The notes below the pieces were generated by a model, which was given only the letters and a program-made list of their open reading frames with translations, searched no databases and was not told the DNA's origin. Both the position numbers and the translations under genes were made by a program. From assembly GCF_021513135.1 (NCBI RefSeq), contig NZ_CP090981.1, positions 2,294,001 through 2,358,000 of the forward strand: a stretch of DNA of 64,000 nucleotides, read 5' to 3'. The DNA is from Vibrio sp. SS-MA-C1-2. GTDB taxonomy: Bacteria; Pseudomonadota; Gammaproteobacteria; Enterobacterales; Vibrionaceae. Below, piece after piece: positions 9,578 to 17,838 of the stretch (position 1 is the stretch's first letter; the number at the start of each line of letters is the position of its first letter).

Positions 9578-9863
9578 ATCTCTATATTTATTTTCGCAAG
9601 AAATCCTATTCATTCTAACTAAAAAACGAACAAACCTGGAAAAAACATACCTCCTAGTTTGTTTATAACTCAATAAAACTCACTAATTGATACTTAAAAT
9701 AGTAATATCTCATTAAAAGCATCTATTCAGATCAACAATTACTACTTAGACAAAACAAATATTACATAAATAATGTGATATAGAGCTAGAACTCAGTTTA
9801 TTATCAATGGTAAGGTATGCGGCATAATAAACCAGCTATATAAAGAATAGGCGATATATAATT

Positions 9864-11330
9864 ATGTGGAATAAGTTAAACAAATCCATGATGTTCTGCC
9901 AGATGATGTTTGGGCTTTCATTTTACGGAGTCATGGTCACTCTAACTCGATTCTTTTTAACAGAATTGAATTACAGCGAAGCAGATACCATGATGGTTGT
10001 GGGAGCTTTCTCTGCTATTGGGCCACTTTTTGCAATCGCAGGTGGCTTTATTGCAGATAAATTTCTTGGTGCATATCGCTCATTAACCATTGCATATATC
10101 GGTTTTACTGCCGGTTATGGTCTTCTTGTTTTAGGTGCAACGACGCTTAATGTACCACTTTCTCTTTCTGGGATTGCATTAGCAAGTTATGCTCGTGGCT
10201 TAATGTCACCGTCTTACCCTAGCCTATATAAGCGTACCTTCAAATCTCACGAAGACTTCGAAACATGTTACCCAGTTAACTATTCGGTTAATAATATTGG
10301 TGCCTTTTTAGGACAGTACCTCTTCCCAATGCTAGTTTTAGTTGTTGGTTTTAATGGTGGATTCTTACTTTCAGGCTTATTGGCTTGTGCTGCATTAATA
10401 ACTCTTATTGTCTTCCGTAAAGGGTTAGTGAGTGTTGGTGCCGATATCGATAAAAGCAGTGTGAGTACAAAAAACTGGATTTCATTCTTAGCGATTTCTG
10501 CTGCGATGATTGCGCTTGTATTCTTCATGTTTTCAGACATGGATATCGGCCAAAATATCGTCTACTTTATTGGTATCGCAGCAATCGTATATTTCATCTA
10601 CTTAATGACTAAAGCAACCAAAGCGCAGGCATTAAAGATGGGAACAATCTTAATCGTCACCTTCTTAACGACGTGCTTCTTTGTTTATTATGGTCAAATG
10701 ATGACGTCGATGACCATGGTAGCAATGAATACCATGCGAGGGGATCTCTTCGGCTTTATCCCTGTTGCACCTGAAGCTTCAATGTCTATGAACCCATTAT
10801 GGTGCATGGTTGCAGGTCCATTATTAACCGCAGGGTTTGCGGCATTAGAAAAGCGCAATATCACCTTTACGACAGCGACTAAAGTGGCCTTCTCCTTTGT
10901 TTTAACAGCCATCGCTTTCGGTATTTTAACTTTGGCCGTCACTACCGTTGGTAAAGATGCCGTTATTCGCCCAGAAGTATTCTTACTTATTCACTTCTTC
11001 CAAGCATTTGCAGAAGTGATTGTCGGTTCAATGGTTGTTTCGTTCATTCTATCTGTTGCTCCAAAACATATAGAGAACTTCTCAGTCAGTTTATTCTCTG
11101 TTGCAATTGCGCTGAGTGGGATCGTCGGCGCCGCTTTCTCTACGACAATTGCATTAGATAAGGGTCAGCAAATTACCCAGCAGATCGTTCACACGTTATA
11201 TGGTAATTATTTCCAGCTATTAACTGTTCTAGCCGTTGTCATGGTGGGTATTGCTCTATTAGCATCTTATGTAATTAAGAAAATGTTAACTGCAGCTAAG
11301 AAGCATGAAACGGAAGAAGTCGCTTCTTAA
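9864..11330 (+). CDS. POT/PTR2-like MFS transporter (atypical)
   Basis: 488 residues, 12-14 membrane helices. Features of proton-dependent oligopeptide transporters are present: GGFIADKFLGAYR after helix 2, and NYSVNNIGAFLGQYLFP, the PTR2-type helix 4-5 motif. However, the first helix reads MFCQMMFGLSFYGVMVTL and lacks the ExxERFxYYG proton-coupling motif that the second transporter in this window (61710-63164) keeps. It may therefore be a diverged POT member with a different substrate or coupling. A strong terminator follows at 11368. Confidence 0.8.
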   Translation: MWNKLNKSMMFCQMMFGLSFYGVMVTLTRFFLTELNYSEADTMMVVGAFSAIGPLFAIAGGFIADKFLGAYRSLTIAYIGFTAGYGLLVLGATTLNVPLSLSGIALASYARGLMSPSYPSLYKRTFKSHEDFETCYPVNYSVNNIGAFLGQYLFPMLVLVVGFNGGFLLSGLLACAALITLIVFRKGLVSVGADIDKSSVSTKNWISFLAISAAMIALVFFMFSDMDIGQNIVYFIGIAAIVYFIYLMTKATKAQALKMGTILIVTFLTTCFFVYYGQMMTSMTMVAMNTMRGDLFGFIPVAPEASMSMNPLWCMVAGPLLTAGFAALEKRNITFTTATKVAFSFVLTAIAFGILTLAVTTVGKDAVIRPEVFLLIHFFQAFAEVIVGSMVVSFILSVAPKHIENFSVSLFSVAIALSGIVGAAFSTTIALDKGQQITQQIVHTLYGNYFQLLTVLAVVMVGIALLASYVIKKMLTAAKKHETEEVAS

Positions 11331-11367
11331 GGTCTTCTTTGAATTAATTATCTTTTACAATAAATTT

Positions 11368-11412
11368 AAAGCCTAAAGATCCAGTCGGTGATGGTTCTTT
11401 AGGCTTTTTTTT
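11368..11412 (+). terminator. Rho-independent terminator after the POT-like gene
   Basis: 12-bp stem aaagcctaaaga / tctttaggcttt with a 16-nt loop, followed by a T-run. Confidence 0.9.
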
Positions 11413-11585
11413 GTTAACATAAATACAAGAACAGCCAAACTAAAACCAAGCCATTGTTTTATTTGGTAAAAATAAAACAATGGCTACCAACTTCATTGCA
11501 TATTCTTTTTTTAAATTACCAATAAGTTTCCATAAAAACTTATAATTTAAATTTTTATCACAGTAAATGTGACCTAAGTCTTAAT

Positions 11586-11607
11586 TTTTTCACCTTTTAT
11601 TGAAAAA
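11586..11607 (+). promoter_or_regulatory. Candidate NagC/Mlc (ROK) operator upstream of nagB
   Basis: Perfect 7-8-7 palindrome TTTTTCA-n8-TGAAAAA about 80 bp upstream of the nagB ATG. NagC/Mlc sites in enterobacteria and vibrios are AT-rich palindromes with T-run and A-run arms of about this spacing. Assignment is by resemblance and by the downstream gene. Confidence 0.5.
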
Positions 11608-11685
11608 CACTAGTCAAATGAAAGCACTTAATTTACAATAAAAAATAACTAGTAACACATTCAATTACATACTTAGAGGCTTATC

Positions 11686-12486
11686 ATGAGACTGATTCCA
11701 TTAACGAATTCTGAGCAAGTTGGCAAGTGGGCTGCACGTCATATCGTTGACACAATTAATGCATTTAATCCGACTGAAGAACGTCCATTTGTTCTAGGTC
11801 TTCCGACGGGTAGTACTCCCCTAACGACTTATAAAGAGTTAATTGAACTTTATAATCAAGGTAAAGTGAGCTTCAAAAATGTTGTTACTTTCAACATGGA
11901 TGAATATGTTGGTATTGATCCGAACCACCCTGAATCATACCGTACATTCATGTACACAAACTTCTTCAACCACGTTGATGTACAAGAGCAAAACATCAAT
12001 CTTCTAGATGGTAAAGCAGAAGACATCAATGCACATTGCCAAGCTTATGAAGAGAAAATTCGTTCATATGGTAAAATTAACCTATTCATGGGTGGTGTTG
12101 GTAATGATGGTCATATTGCATTTAATGAGCCTGGTTCATCTTTATCTTCACGTACACGTATCAAAACGCTAACTGAAGATACGCGTATCGCGAACTCTCG
12201 TTTCTTTGATAACGACGTTAACCAAGTGCCTAAGTATGCATTAACGATTGGTGTTGCAACATTACTTGATGCTGAAGAAGTGATGATTCTTTCTCTAGGC
12301 CATAACAAAGCACAAGCGTTACAAATGGCAATTGAAGGTTCAGTTAACCACATGTGGACTGTGACGGCACTTCAGATGCACAAGAAAGCCGTTATCGTTG
12401 CAGATGATCCAGCACAGCAAGAATTAAAAGTTAAGACCGTAAAATATTTTTCTGAATTAGAAGCAGAAAATATCAAAGGCTTATAA
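11686..12486 (+). CDS. nagB: Glucosamine-6-phosphate deaminase
   Basis: 266 residues, the same length as E. coli NagB. It converts glucosamine-6-phosphate to fructose-6-phosphate and ammonia, linking amino-sugar breakdown to glycolysis. Motifs: [11 protein letters not shown] (substrate phosphate loop), FNMDEYVGI with the catalytic aspartate, and [17 protein letters not shown] with the catalytic histidine. The start follows tagaggcttatc. nagA is not adjacent, so it is a single-gene unit bounded by its own promoter region and a terminator. Its reaction opposes that of GlmS, encoded 5 kb away. Confidence 0.97.
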   Translation: MRLIPLTNSEQVGKWAARHIVDTINAFNPTEERPFVLGLPTGSTPLTTYKELIELYNQGKVSFKNVVTFNMDEYVGIDPNHPESYRTFMYTNFFNHVDVQEQNINLLDGKAEDINAHCQAYEEKIRSYGKINLFMGGVGNDGHIAFNEPGSSLSSRTRIKTLTEDTRIANSRFFDNDVNQVPKYALTIGVATLLDAEEVMILSLGHNKAQALQMAIEGSVNHMWTVTALQMHKKAVIVADDPAQQELKVKTVKYFSELEAENIKGL

Positions 12487-12546
12487 TTTAAAATTATTTA
12501 TCCATTTAATCTTGTAATCACAAAGATTAAATAAGATATAAATGAC

Positions 12547-12596
12547 AAAAAGGCGTGGCTACTACTATTTTAATAGTGGTAGCCACGCCTTTTTTA
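12547..12596. terminator. Strong terminator between nagB and mtlR
   Basis: Stem of about 20 bp (aaaaggcgtggctact... / ...gtagccacgcctttt, one G-U type mismatch) with T-run right and A-run left. It serves the convergent genes nagB (+) and mtlR (-). Confidence 0.92.
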
Positions 12597-12613
12597 TCAA
12601 TATAAAATTAAAT

Positions 12614-13147
12614 TTAGATTAACGCATTATCTTCACAAAGCTTAGTAACAATATTTGTCACAGCTAGAACAATTGTCGAAATAACACGTTGATTATGACG
12701 ATGCAAGAACATCTCTAATGATGAATCATCTAACGTTTTTAAAAATTCAGTATCCAACTCGATAGGCATAATTGCGTTAATCGCATTAATTCGATTTAAC
12801 TCAAACATAATATCACGATCAGTAAAGCTAATACTCCCTTCTTGGATCTTTAACCATTCATGTAGCGTGACAAAAATCTCAATATCATCGTAATCTTCTT
12901 TACCGATAACACCAAGGCCTAATAGTAGTTTAATCCTCACGAATACATCACCCAGCGGACCTTGATTATCAAGCAAAGGATCAACGACATACTTCACAGC
13001 ATAATCATCTTTGTGGAAAATACTTTGAATCAATAATTCAATGGTGTCATTAAGGACTTGATATGAAATACTTAAGCAATCTGAGGGGGATTCTGCATTA
13101 GACAGTCTCTCTAAGAGTCGGGCTTCATCTAATTTTTTCTTTGCCAT
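12614..13147 (-). CDS. mtlR: Mannitol operon repressor MtlR
   Basis: 177 residues. All-alpha MtlR family protein, recognised by LLERLSNAESPSDCLSISY, DDYAVKYVVDPLLDNQGPLGDVFVRIKLL and the following G-V-I segment. It lies downstream of mtlD in the classical mtlA-mtlD-mtlR order, separated from mtlD by 247 bp that contains a hairpin (13295-13337), so it may be expressed at a lower level or from its own promoter. MtlR lacks a classical HTH. In Vibrio and E. coli it represses mannitol genes. Confidence 0.93.
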   Translation of the reverse strand: MAKKKLDEARLLERLSNAESPSDCLSISYQVLNDTIELLIQSIFHKDDYAVKYVVDPLLDNQGPLGDVFVRIKLLLGLGVIGKEDYDDIEIFVTLHEWLKIQEGSISFTDRDIMFELNRINAINAIMPIELDTEFLKTLDDSSLEMFLHRHNQRVISTIVLAVTNIVTKLCEDNALI

Positions 13148-13294
13148 AGTAGACCTATCATTGTTTATATCTATTTAGAGCAAACTTGCTAATTATAAGA
13201 TTAAGTCTCTGCTCTAACCATAATATATCTACAACTGCATAATATATCGATTATTTCTGGTTGATTATAATAAATGAATAAGAGAAAAGATAGA

Positions 13295-13337
13295 AATAAG
13301 GCGGTGTTGCCAAGGGGAAATGCAACACCGCCTTATT
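13295..13337 (-). terminator. Hairpin between mtlD and mtlR (partial terminator?)
   Basis: 16-bp inverted repeat aataaggcggtgttgc / gcaacaccgccttatt around an 11-nt loop. On the minus strand the stem is followed by a mixed T-rich stretch rather than a clean T-run. It could reduce transcription into mtlR. Confidence 0.6.
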
Positions 13338-13394
13338 ATTTATCACTAAGTTTAACGAGATATTGGTCTTTTTTAGTCAACGATAACGTATTTA

Positions 13395-14546
13395 TTACAG
13401 TGCAAGATAAGCTTGTTCTGCTCGTTTAACGGATTCAGAATCAACAGCTAGACCAGAATAATGCGCGAGTGTTTTAGCAAAGCCTTCTTTTGCAAACATA
13501 TCTTGAAGTTCTACAGCTTGAGGATCTTCACTATTTTGATAACGGAATGCCGCTGCAATGCCTTTGATAATATGAGCATTTGGAAGACCATATTCAAGAG
13601 TACCATTTAATGGTTTCACTAAACGTTCTTGTGCCCCTAATTTACGAATCGGTTGACGACCAACACGATCAACCTCATCAACTAAGAATGGGTTTTCAAA
13701 GCGACCGATAATCTTTTGAATATAGGCAGCGTGAGCATCAGCATCAAACCCGTAACGTTTGATCAGCACTTCGCCACTTTCTTGCATTGCCGCAATAACA
13801 TTCTCTCGCACTGAAGGATCTTTGATTGATTGTTCAATGGTTTCATGACCAGCAAGAATACCTAAATAAGCGGTGACTAAGTGCCCTGTATTTAAGGTAA
13901 ATAATTTTCGCTCAAGATAAGCCATTAAATTATCTGTACGTTCCATCCCCGCAATCTCTGGTATTTCACCGTGAAATTGTGTTTCGTCAACAATCCATTC
14001 ACTGAACGTTTCAACCGTAACTGCGAGTGGGTCCGCTTCACCCGCTTCTGCTGGCGGAACAATTCGATCAACGGCAGAGTCAACAAAACCAACATGAAGG
14101 TCTACTTTTGCTTTTAATTCATCTGAAAGATAGGAATAAACAGATTCTTTAAGTTGTGTTGAACCACGAACCATATTTTCACATGCAATAATATTAAATG
14201 GCTTTTCATTGCCTAGTTCAAAACGTTTCTCTAAACCCGCTGCAATTGATTTTGCAATAATTTTTAATACATTTGGTCCAACAGCCGTGGTTAAAAGATC
14301 AACATTCGCAATAACATCAATCACATCATCACTGATAGAGCTAATTGCTGTGACATTTGTAACGATATCAGTGGTACAAGTCTCACCGACAACTTTTACT
14401 GGGTACTCATTACGCGTTTGAAGCGCACTAACCACCGTTTCGTTAACATCTGCAAAGGTAACATGAATACCGGCATCAGAAAGTAATTTACCGATAAAAC
14501 CACGACCAATATTACCTGCACCAAAGTGTAAAGCTTTCATAATCAA
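13395..14546 (-). CDS. mtlD: Mannitol-1-phosphate 5-dehydrogenase
   Basis: 383 residues (E. coli 382). It oxidises mannitol-1-phosphate to fructose-6-phosphate with NAD. The Rossmann motif is at the N-terminus ([18 protein letters not shown]). The polyol-specific dehydrogenase signature appears as [27 protein letters not shown] supplies the catalytic region. It lies 71 bp downstream of mtlA on the same strand; that spacer holds a small hairpin with ggagac / gatctcc arms. The start could be either of two close ATGs. Confidence 0.97.
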   Translation of the reverse strand: MIMKALHFGAGNIGRGFIGKLLSDAGIHVTFADVNETVVSALQTRNEYPVKVVGETCTTDIVTNVTAISSISDDVIDVIANVDLLTTAVGPNVLKIIAKSIAAGLEKRFELGNEKPFNIIACENMVRGSTQLKESVYSYLSDELKAKVDLHVGFVDSAVDRIVPPAEAGEADPLAVTVETFSEWIVDETQFHGEIPEIAGMERTDNLMAYLERKLFTLNTGHLVTAYLGILAGHETIEQSIKDPSVRENVIAAMQESGEVLIKRYGFDADAHAAYIQKIIGRFENPFLVDEVDRVGRQPIRKLGAQERLVKPLNGTLEYGLPNAHIIKGIAAAFRYQNSEDPQAVELQDMFAKEGFAKTLAHYSGLAVDSESVKRAEQAYLAL

Positions 14547-14617
14547 CTACCTTATCTATCAAAAAAACAAGGAGACCAAACGTAACTTGATCTCCCTATA
14601 ACTCGTCTTAACCTAAA

Positions 14618-16486
14618 TTACTTACCATTTAGGATTCTAAGTACATCTTCTTTATTCGATGTAGATTTTAAGCACTCAATTGCATCTTCATCATCTAAGG
14701 CATTAGTAATCGCACTGATAACATGAATATGTTCATCACCTTGTGCAGCAATACCCATTACCATTTTAGCTACATCATCTTCATCATCGCCCCATTGAAT
14801 ACCTTCTGGGAACTGACAGAATACAATACCTGTACTCTTAACAAACTCTTTTGCTTCAATCGTACCATGGGGTACTGCAATTGATTCACCTAAATAAGTA
14901 GAAACTAATTTCTCTCTCGCTTGCATTCCTGCGACATATTCAGGACTCACATGATTCAGCTTAACAAGTTGATCACCTGCAAATTTAATTGCCTCTTCTT
15001 TACTTGTTAACTTCATACCTAAGAAGATATTGTCATCAGTCAGTTTTAATGTTCCTTTAGATTCTGGAGCAGCTTCAACCGTTTTAACTTCTGTTGCACC
15101 TTGAGCTTGAACAAGTTCAGCAACAAGGCTGTCATAAGTTCCGCTATCTAGGAAATTAGTTAGTGAAATATGATGAGCAGATGGCGCATGTTGACGTGCA
15201 CGCTCAGTCAAATCTTGATGAGTCACAACAATATCAACATCACCCGGCAAGTTGTTAATCGCCAAATTAGTGACTGAAATATCTAAACCAGCAGCTTGAA
15301 CTTTTTTGCGTAACAAGCTTGCTCCCATTGCACTTGAGCCCATACCTGCGTCACATGCAACAATGATTTTTTTCACTGCGGCTAAATCTAATGCAGCACT
15401 AGCTTTAGATTGAGATTTCATCGCTTTCATTTTATTCGCAGCGTCTTCTAATGATTCGTCCTCACCATTATCAGCTTGAGTCTTCATTAATAGAGCAGCA
15501 ACACCAAATGAAACAGCGGTTGCAGCGATAACAGAAAGTGAAACACCAAGCATTGATTTGCCAGGAGTCATTAATAAGATTGCGATAATTGAACCAGGAG
15601 ATGCTGGAGCAATTAGGCCTGAATGAAATAATACGTTAACGAATACACCTGTCGCACCACCAGCAATTACCGCTAAGATTAGGCGAGGGTTCATTAATAC
15701 GTATGGGAAATAGATTTCATGGATACCACCAAAGAAGTGGATAATTGATGCACCAGCCGCCGACTGTTTCGCACTTCCCTTACCAAAAGCCATATAAGCA
15801 AGAAGAAGACCTAAACCTGGACCAGGGTTTGCTTCAATAAGGAAGAAAATTGAACTACCAATTTCTTGAGATTGCTGAATACCAAGCGGTGTGAAGATAC
15901 CGTGGTTAATTGCATTGTTTAAGAATAGGATTTTTGCAGGTTCAACAAAGATTGAAACTAAAGGTAATGCACCTAATTGAACCATTGCATTAACACCAGC
16001 AGCTAGGCCAGTAGAAGCGATATCAACGGCAGGACCGATTGCAAAGAATGCAATAATGGCACAGAACATACCAATAATACCTGCTGAGAAGTTATTCACT
16101 AACATCTCAAAACCACTTTTTACTTTACCATCGATAGCTTGGTCAAACTTTTTAATCGCATAACTACCAAGAGGACCAGCAATCATTGCACCTAAAAACA
16201 TTGGAATGTCTGTACCAACAATAACACCCATCGTTGCAATAGTACCGACTACAGCACCACGCTCACCAAATACAATTTTACCACCCGTGTAACCAATCAA
16301 TAGAGGTAACATGTAGGTAATCATTGGACCAACCATTTTGGCTAGCGTTTCATTTGGTATCCATCCCGTCGGGATAAATAAGGCAGTGATCAAACCCCAT
16401 GCGATAAACGCGCCGAGATTAGGCATAACCATGTTCGATAAGAATCGACCTAAGCTTTGAACTTTAATCTTTAAATCTGAAGACAT
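14618..16486 (-). CDS. mtlA: Mannitol PTS permease EIICBA
   Basis: 622 residues from the ATG at 16486. This start was chosen because it gives MSSDLKIKVQSLGRFLSN, as in E. coli MtlA, after a gagg RBS; an in-frame upstream start would add 8 residues. The EIIC membrane domain covers about 1-335 (includes GGIHEIYFP). EIIB is at about 365-460 with the phosphorylated Cys in VACDAGMGSSAMG. EIIA is at about 480-622 with the phosphorylated His in IAVPHGTIEAK. It imports and phosphorylates mannitol and is first in the mtlA-mtlD-mtlR cluster. The upstream region carries four CRP-type palindromes. Confidence 0.97.
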   Translation of the reverse strand: MSSDLKIKVQSLGRFLSNMVMPNLGAFIAWGLITALFIPTGWIPNETLAKMVGPMITYMLPLLIGYTGGKIVFGERGAVVGTIATMGVIVGTDIPMFLGAMIAGPLGSYAIKKFDQAIDGKVKSGFEMLVNNFSAGIIGMFCAIIAFFAIGPAVDIASTGLAAGVNAMVQLGALPLVSIFVEPAKILFLNNAINHGIFTPLGIQQSQEIGSSIFFLIEANPGPGLGLLLAYMAFGKGSAKQSAAGASIIHFFGGIHEIYFPYVLMNPRLILAVIAGGATGVFVNVLFHSGLIAPASPGSIIAILLMTPGKSMLGVSLSVIAATAVSFGVAALLMKTQADNGEDESLEDAANKMKAMKSQSKASAALDLAAVKKIIVACDAGMGSSAMGASLLRKKVQAAGLDISVTNLAINNLPGDVDIVVTHQDLTERARQHAPSAHHISLTNFLDSGTYDSLVAELVQAQGATEVKTVEAAPESKGTLKLTDDNIFLGMKLTSKEEAIKFAGDQLVKLNHVSPEYVAGMQAREKLVSTYLGESIAVPHGTIEAKEFVKSTGIVFCQFPEGIQWGDDEDDVAKMVMGIAAQGDEHIHVISAITNALDDEDAIECLKSTSNKEDVLRILNGK

Positions 16487-16586
16487 AAGAACCTCAATTA
16501 GTAAGTGCAATCAATGATATTTGTTAGTCATTATTTCTTAATAAAATTAGCATATATTTTTCTCTTAAGGTAATCACTCACAACTA

Positions 16587-16602
16587 TGTGATCATGATCA
16601 CA
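16587..16602. promoter_or_regulatory. CRP-type site 1 upstream of mtlA
   Basis: TGTGATCATGATCACA, a perfect 16-bp palindrome matching TGTGA-n6-TCACA, centred about 108 bp upstream of the mtlA start codon. Confidence 0.85.
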
Positions 16603-16629
16603 TAAACTGCCAGTAAATCGAGAAACAAA

Positions 16630-16645
16630 TGTGATACATGTCACA
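16630..16645. promoter_or_regulatory. CRP-type site 2 upstream of mtlA
   Basis: TGTGATACATGTCACA; TGTGA and TCACA arms are exact. It lies 43 bp from site 1. Confidence 0.8.
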
Positions 16646-16701
16646 TTGTTTTTTGATCATAAAACTACATTGTTCGTTTTATGCTCAAATAAAGAAAAAA
16701 C

Positions 16702-16717
16702 AGTGATCTTGATCACT
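16702..16717. promoter_or_regulatory. CRP-type site 3 upstream of mtlA
   Basis: AGTGATCTTGATCACT; AGTGA/TCACT arms are symmetric, one base off consensus per half. It lies 72 bp from site 2. Confidence 0.65.
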
Positions 16718-16745
16718 ATTAAAAGTCAGCTTTAGTTTTACTTGT

Positions 16746-16761
16746 TGTGATCTAGATCACT
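16746..16761. promoter_or_regulatory. CRP-type site 4 upstream of mtlA
   Basis: TGTGATCTAGATCACT; one arm is exact and the other one base off. It lies 44 bp from site 3 and could also act on the divergent deoR-glmS unit. Confidence 0.65.
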
Positions 16762-16952
16762 TAATGAGAGAAAGTAATTTATCAAATTTTTATTCAAGTC
16801 TTTTATAAATAATTTTCCCATAAACCACATTAAGAGTAGATTAAATTTTGTAATAAACTTTCACACCTAATAAAAATTTACTCTCTTCTATAAAACAACC
16901 AAATCCTAAACGCTTCATTTGATAATCTGTACCTTTTGTCGCATTTCCTAAG

Positions 16953-16995
16953 TTACGAAAAGAAACATGTTGATAAACTAAGTTTCTTTTCGTAA
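16953..16995. promoter_or_regulatory. 14-bp inverted repeat, candidate DeoR-family operator
   Basis: Perfect arms ttacgaaaagaaac and gtttcttttcgtaa separated by 15 bp, ending 33 bp before the deoR ATG. DeoR/GlpR-family operators commonly contain purine-rich GAAA(N)GAAA-type arms, so autoregulation is likely. In RNA the arms could also form a hairpin, but no T-run follows. Confidence 0.6.
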
Positions 16996-17028
16996 GATGT
17001 GCTCATTCGAATTATCAAGGTCTTTTAG

Positions 17029-17796
17029 ATGAAAAGAAATACAAATCAGAGACGTGAAGCGATCGTCAAAAGGGTAAATAGCTCTGACCACACGACAGTT
17101 GCTGATTTAACACGGTACTTCTCTACCTCTGAAGTAACAATTCGTAAAGACCTGACGGAGCTAGAGAAACAGAATAAATTAATCAGAAAGCATGGTGGCG
17201 CGATTCCTATTCCAAACTCTTCTTTATCGGCAAACTTTATTGTAGAACAAAAACAGGTTTCGAAACGAAAGCTAGAGTTATCAGATTTAGCAAACTCATT
17301 AATTAAAGAAAAAAGTCGAATTATTATCGACAGTGGAAATACCACAGCAGGTCTTATTGATAAATTAAACAATAAAAAAGGGTTAGTTGTGATGACAAAC
17401 TCGCTAATTGTTGCCAATAAGATAGATAACCTTGCAGCTGCCCCTACTCTTTTAATGACAGGTGGAACTTGGGATAGTCAATCTAATTCATTCCAGGGTA
17501 AGGTCGCTGAGTCTGTACTTCGTGCTTATGATTTTGATCAGCTTTTTATTGGTGCCGATGGGGTGGATTTATCCAGAGGTACCACTACTTACAATGAGCT
17601 TATTGGATTAAGTCAAGTCATGGCTGAAGTCGCAAAGCAAGTGATTGTGATGATTGAGTCAGATAAAATCGGTTACAAAATTCCAAATCTCGAACTGGCT
17701 TGGTCGAATATCGATATTTTAATTACTAACAGTGATATTACCGAACATCAACGACAAGAGATTGAATCTCACAATGTCACTGTAATAACAGCATAA
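17029..17796 (+). CDS. DeoR/GlpR-family regulator upstream of glmS
   Basis: 255 residues. The N-terminal DeoR HTH (about 1-60: TVADLTRYFSTSEVTIRKDLTELE) is followed by RKHGGAI, typical of the family. The C-terminal sugar-phosphate sensor domain has SRIIIDSGNTT (phosphate-binding loop), NSLIVANKI, LMTGGTWD and FIGADGVD. It lies 42 bp upstream of glmS on the same strand, as in V. cholerae (VC0486-VC0487), so control of glmS by an amino-sugar phosphate is the likely role. No HPr or CRP-like feature is in the protein. Confidence 0.9.
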   Translation: MKRNTNQRREAIVKRVNSSDHTTVADLTRYFSTSEVTIRKDLTELEKQNKLIRKHGGAIPIPNSSLSANFIVEQKQVSKRKLELSDLANSLIKEKSRIIIDSGNTTAGLIDKLNNKKGLVVMTNSLIVANKIDNLAAAPTLLMTGGTWDSQSNSFQGKVAESVLRAYDFDQLFIGADGVDLSRGTTTYNELIGLSQVMAEVAKQVIVMIESDKIGYKIPNLELAWSNIDILITNSDITEHQRQEIESHNVTVITA

Positions 17797-17838
17797 ACAG
17801 TTTATTTTTTCTATTTTACATTTTTATAAGGTTTTACT

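Larger units (their letters stand above)
11331..11685 (+). other. Terminator plus nagB control region
   Basis: 355-bp gap. The first part holds the transporter's terminator (11368-11412). The remainder is the nagB upstream region, with a ROK-type palindrome at 11586-11607 and a CRP-like half site (tgtga at 11568). Otherwise very AT-rich. Confidence 0.6.
16487..17028. other. 542-bp divergent control region mtlA / deoR-glmS
   Basis: Divergent intergenic region. The mtlA-proximal half holds four 16-bp CRP-type palindromes (listed separately). The deoR-proximal part holds a 14-bp inverted repeat. Between them the sequence is AT-rich with no gene. Confidence 0.75.

Noticed and set aside
9628-9664. 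aacaaac / gtttgtt hairpin after the repeat protein
   Set aside because: Only 7 bp with a large irregular loop and no T-run.
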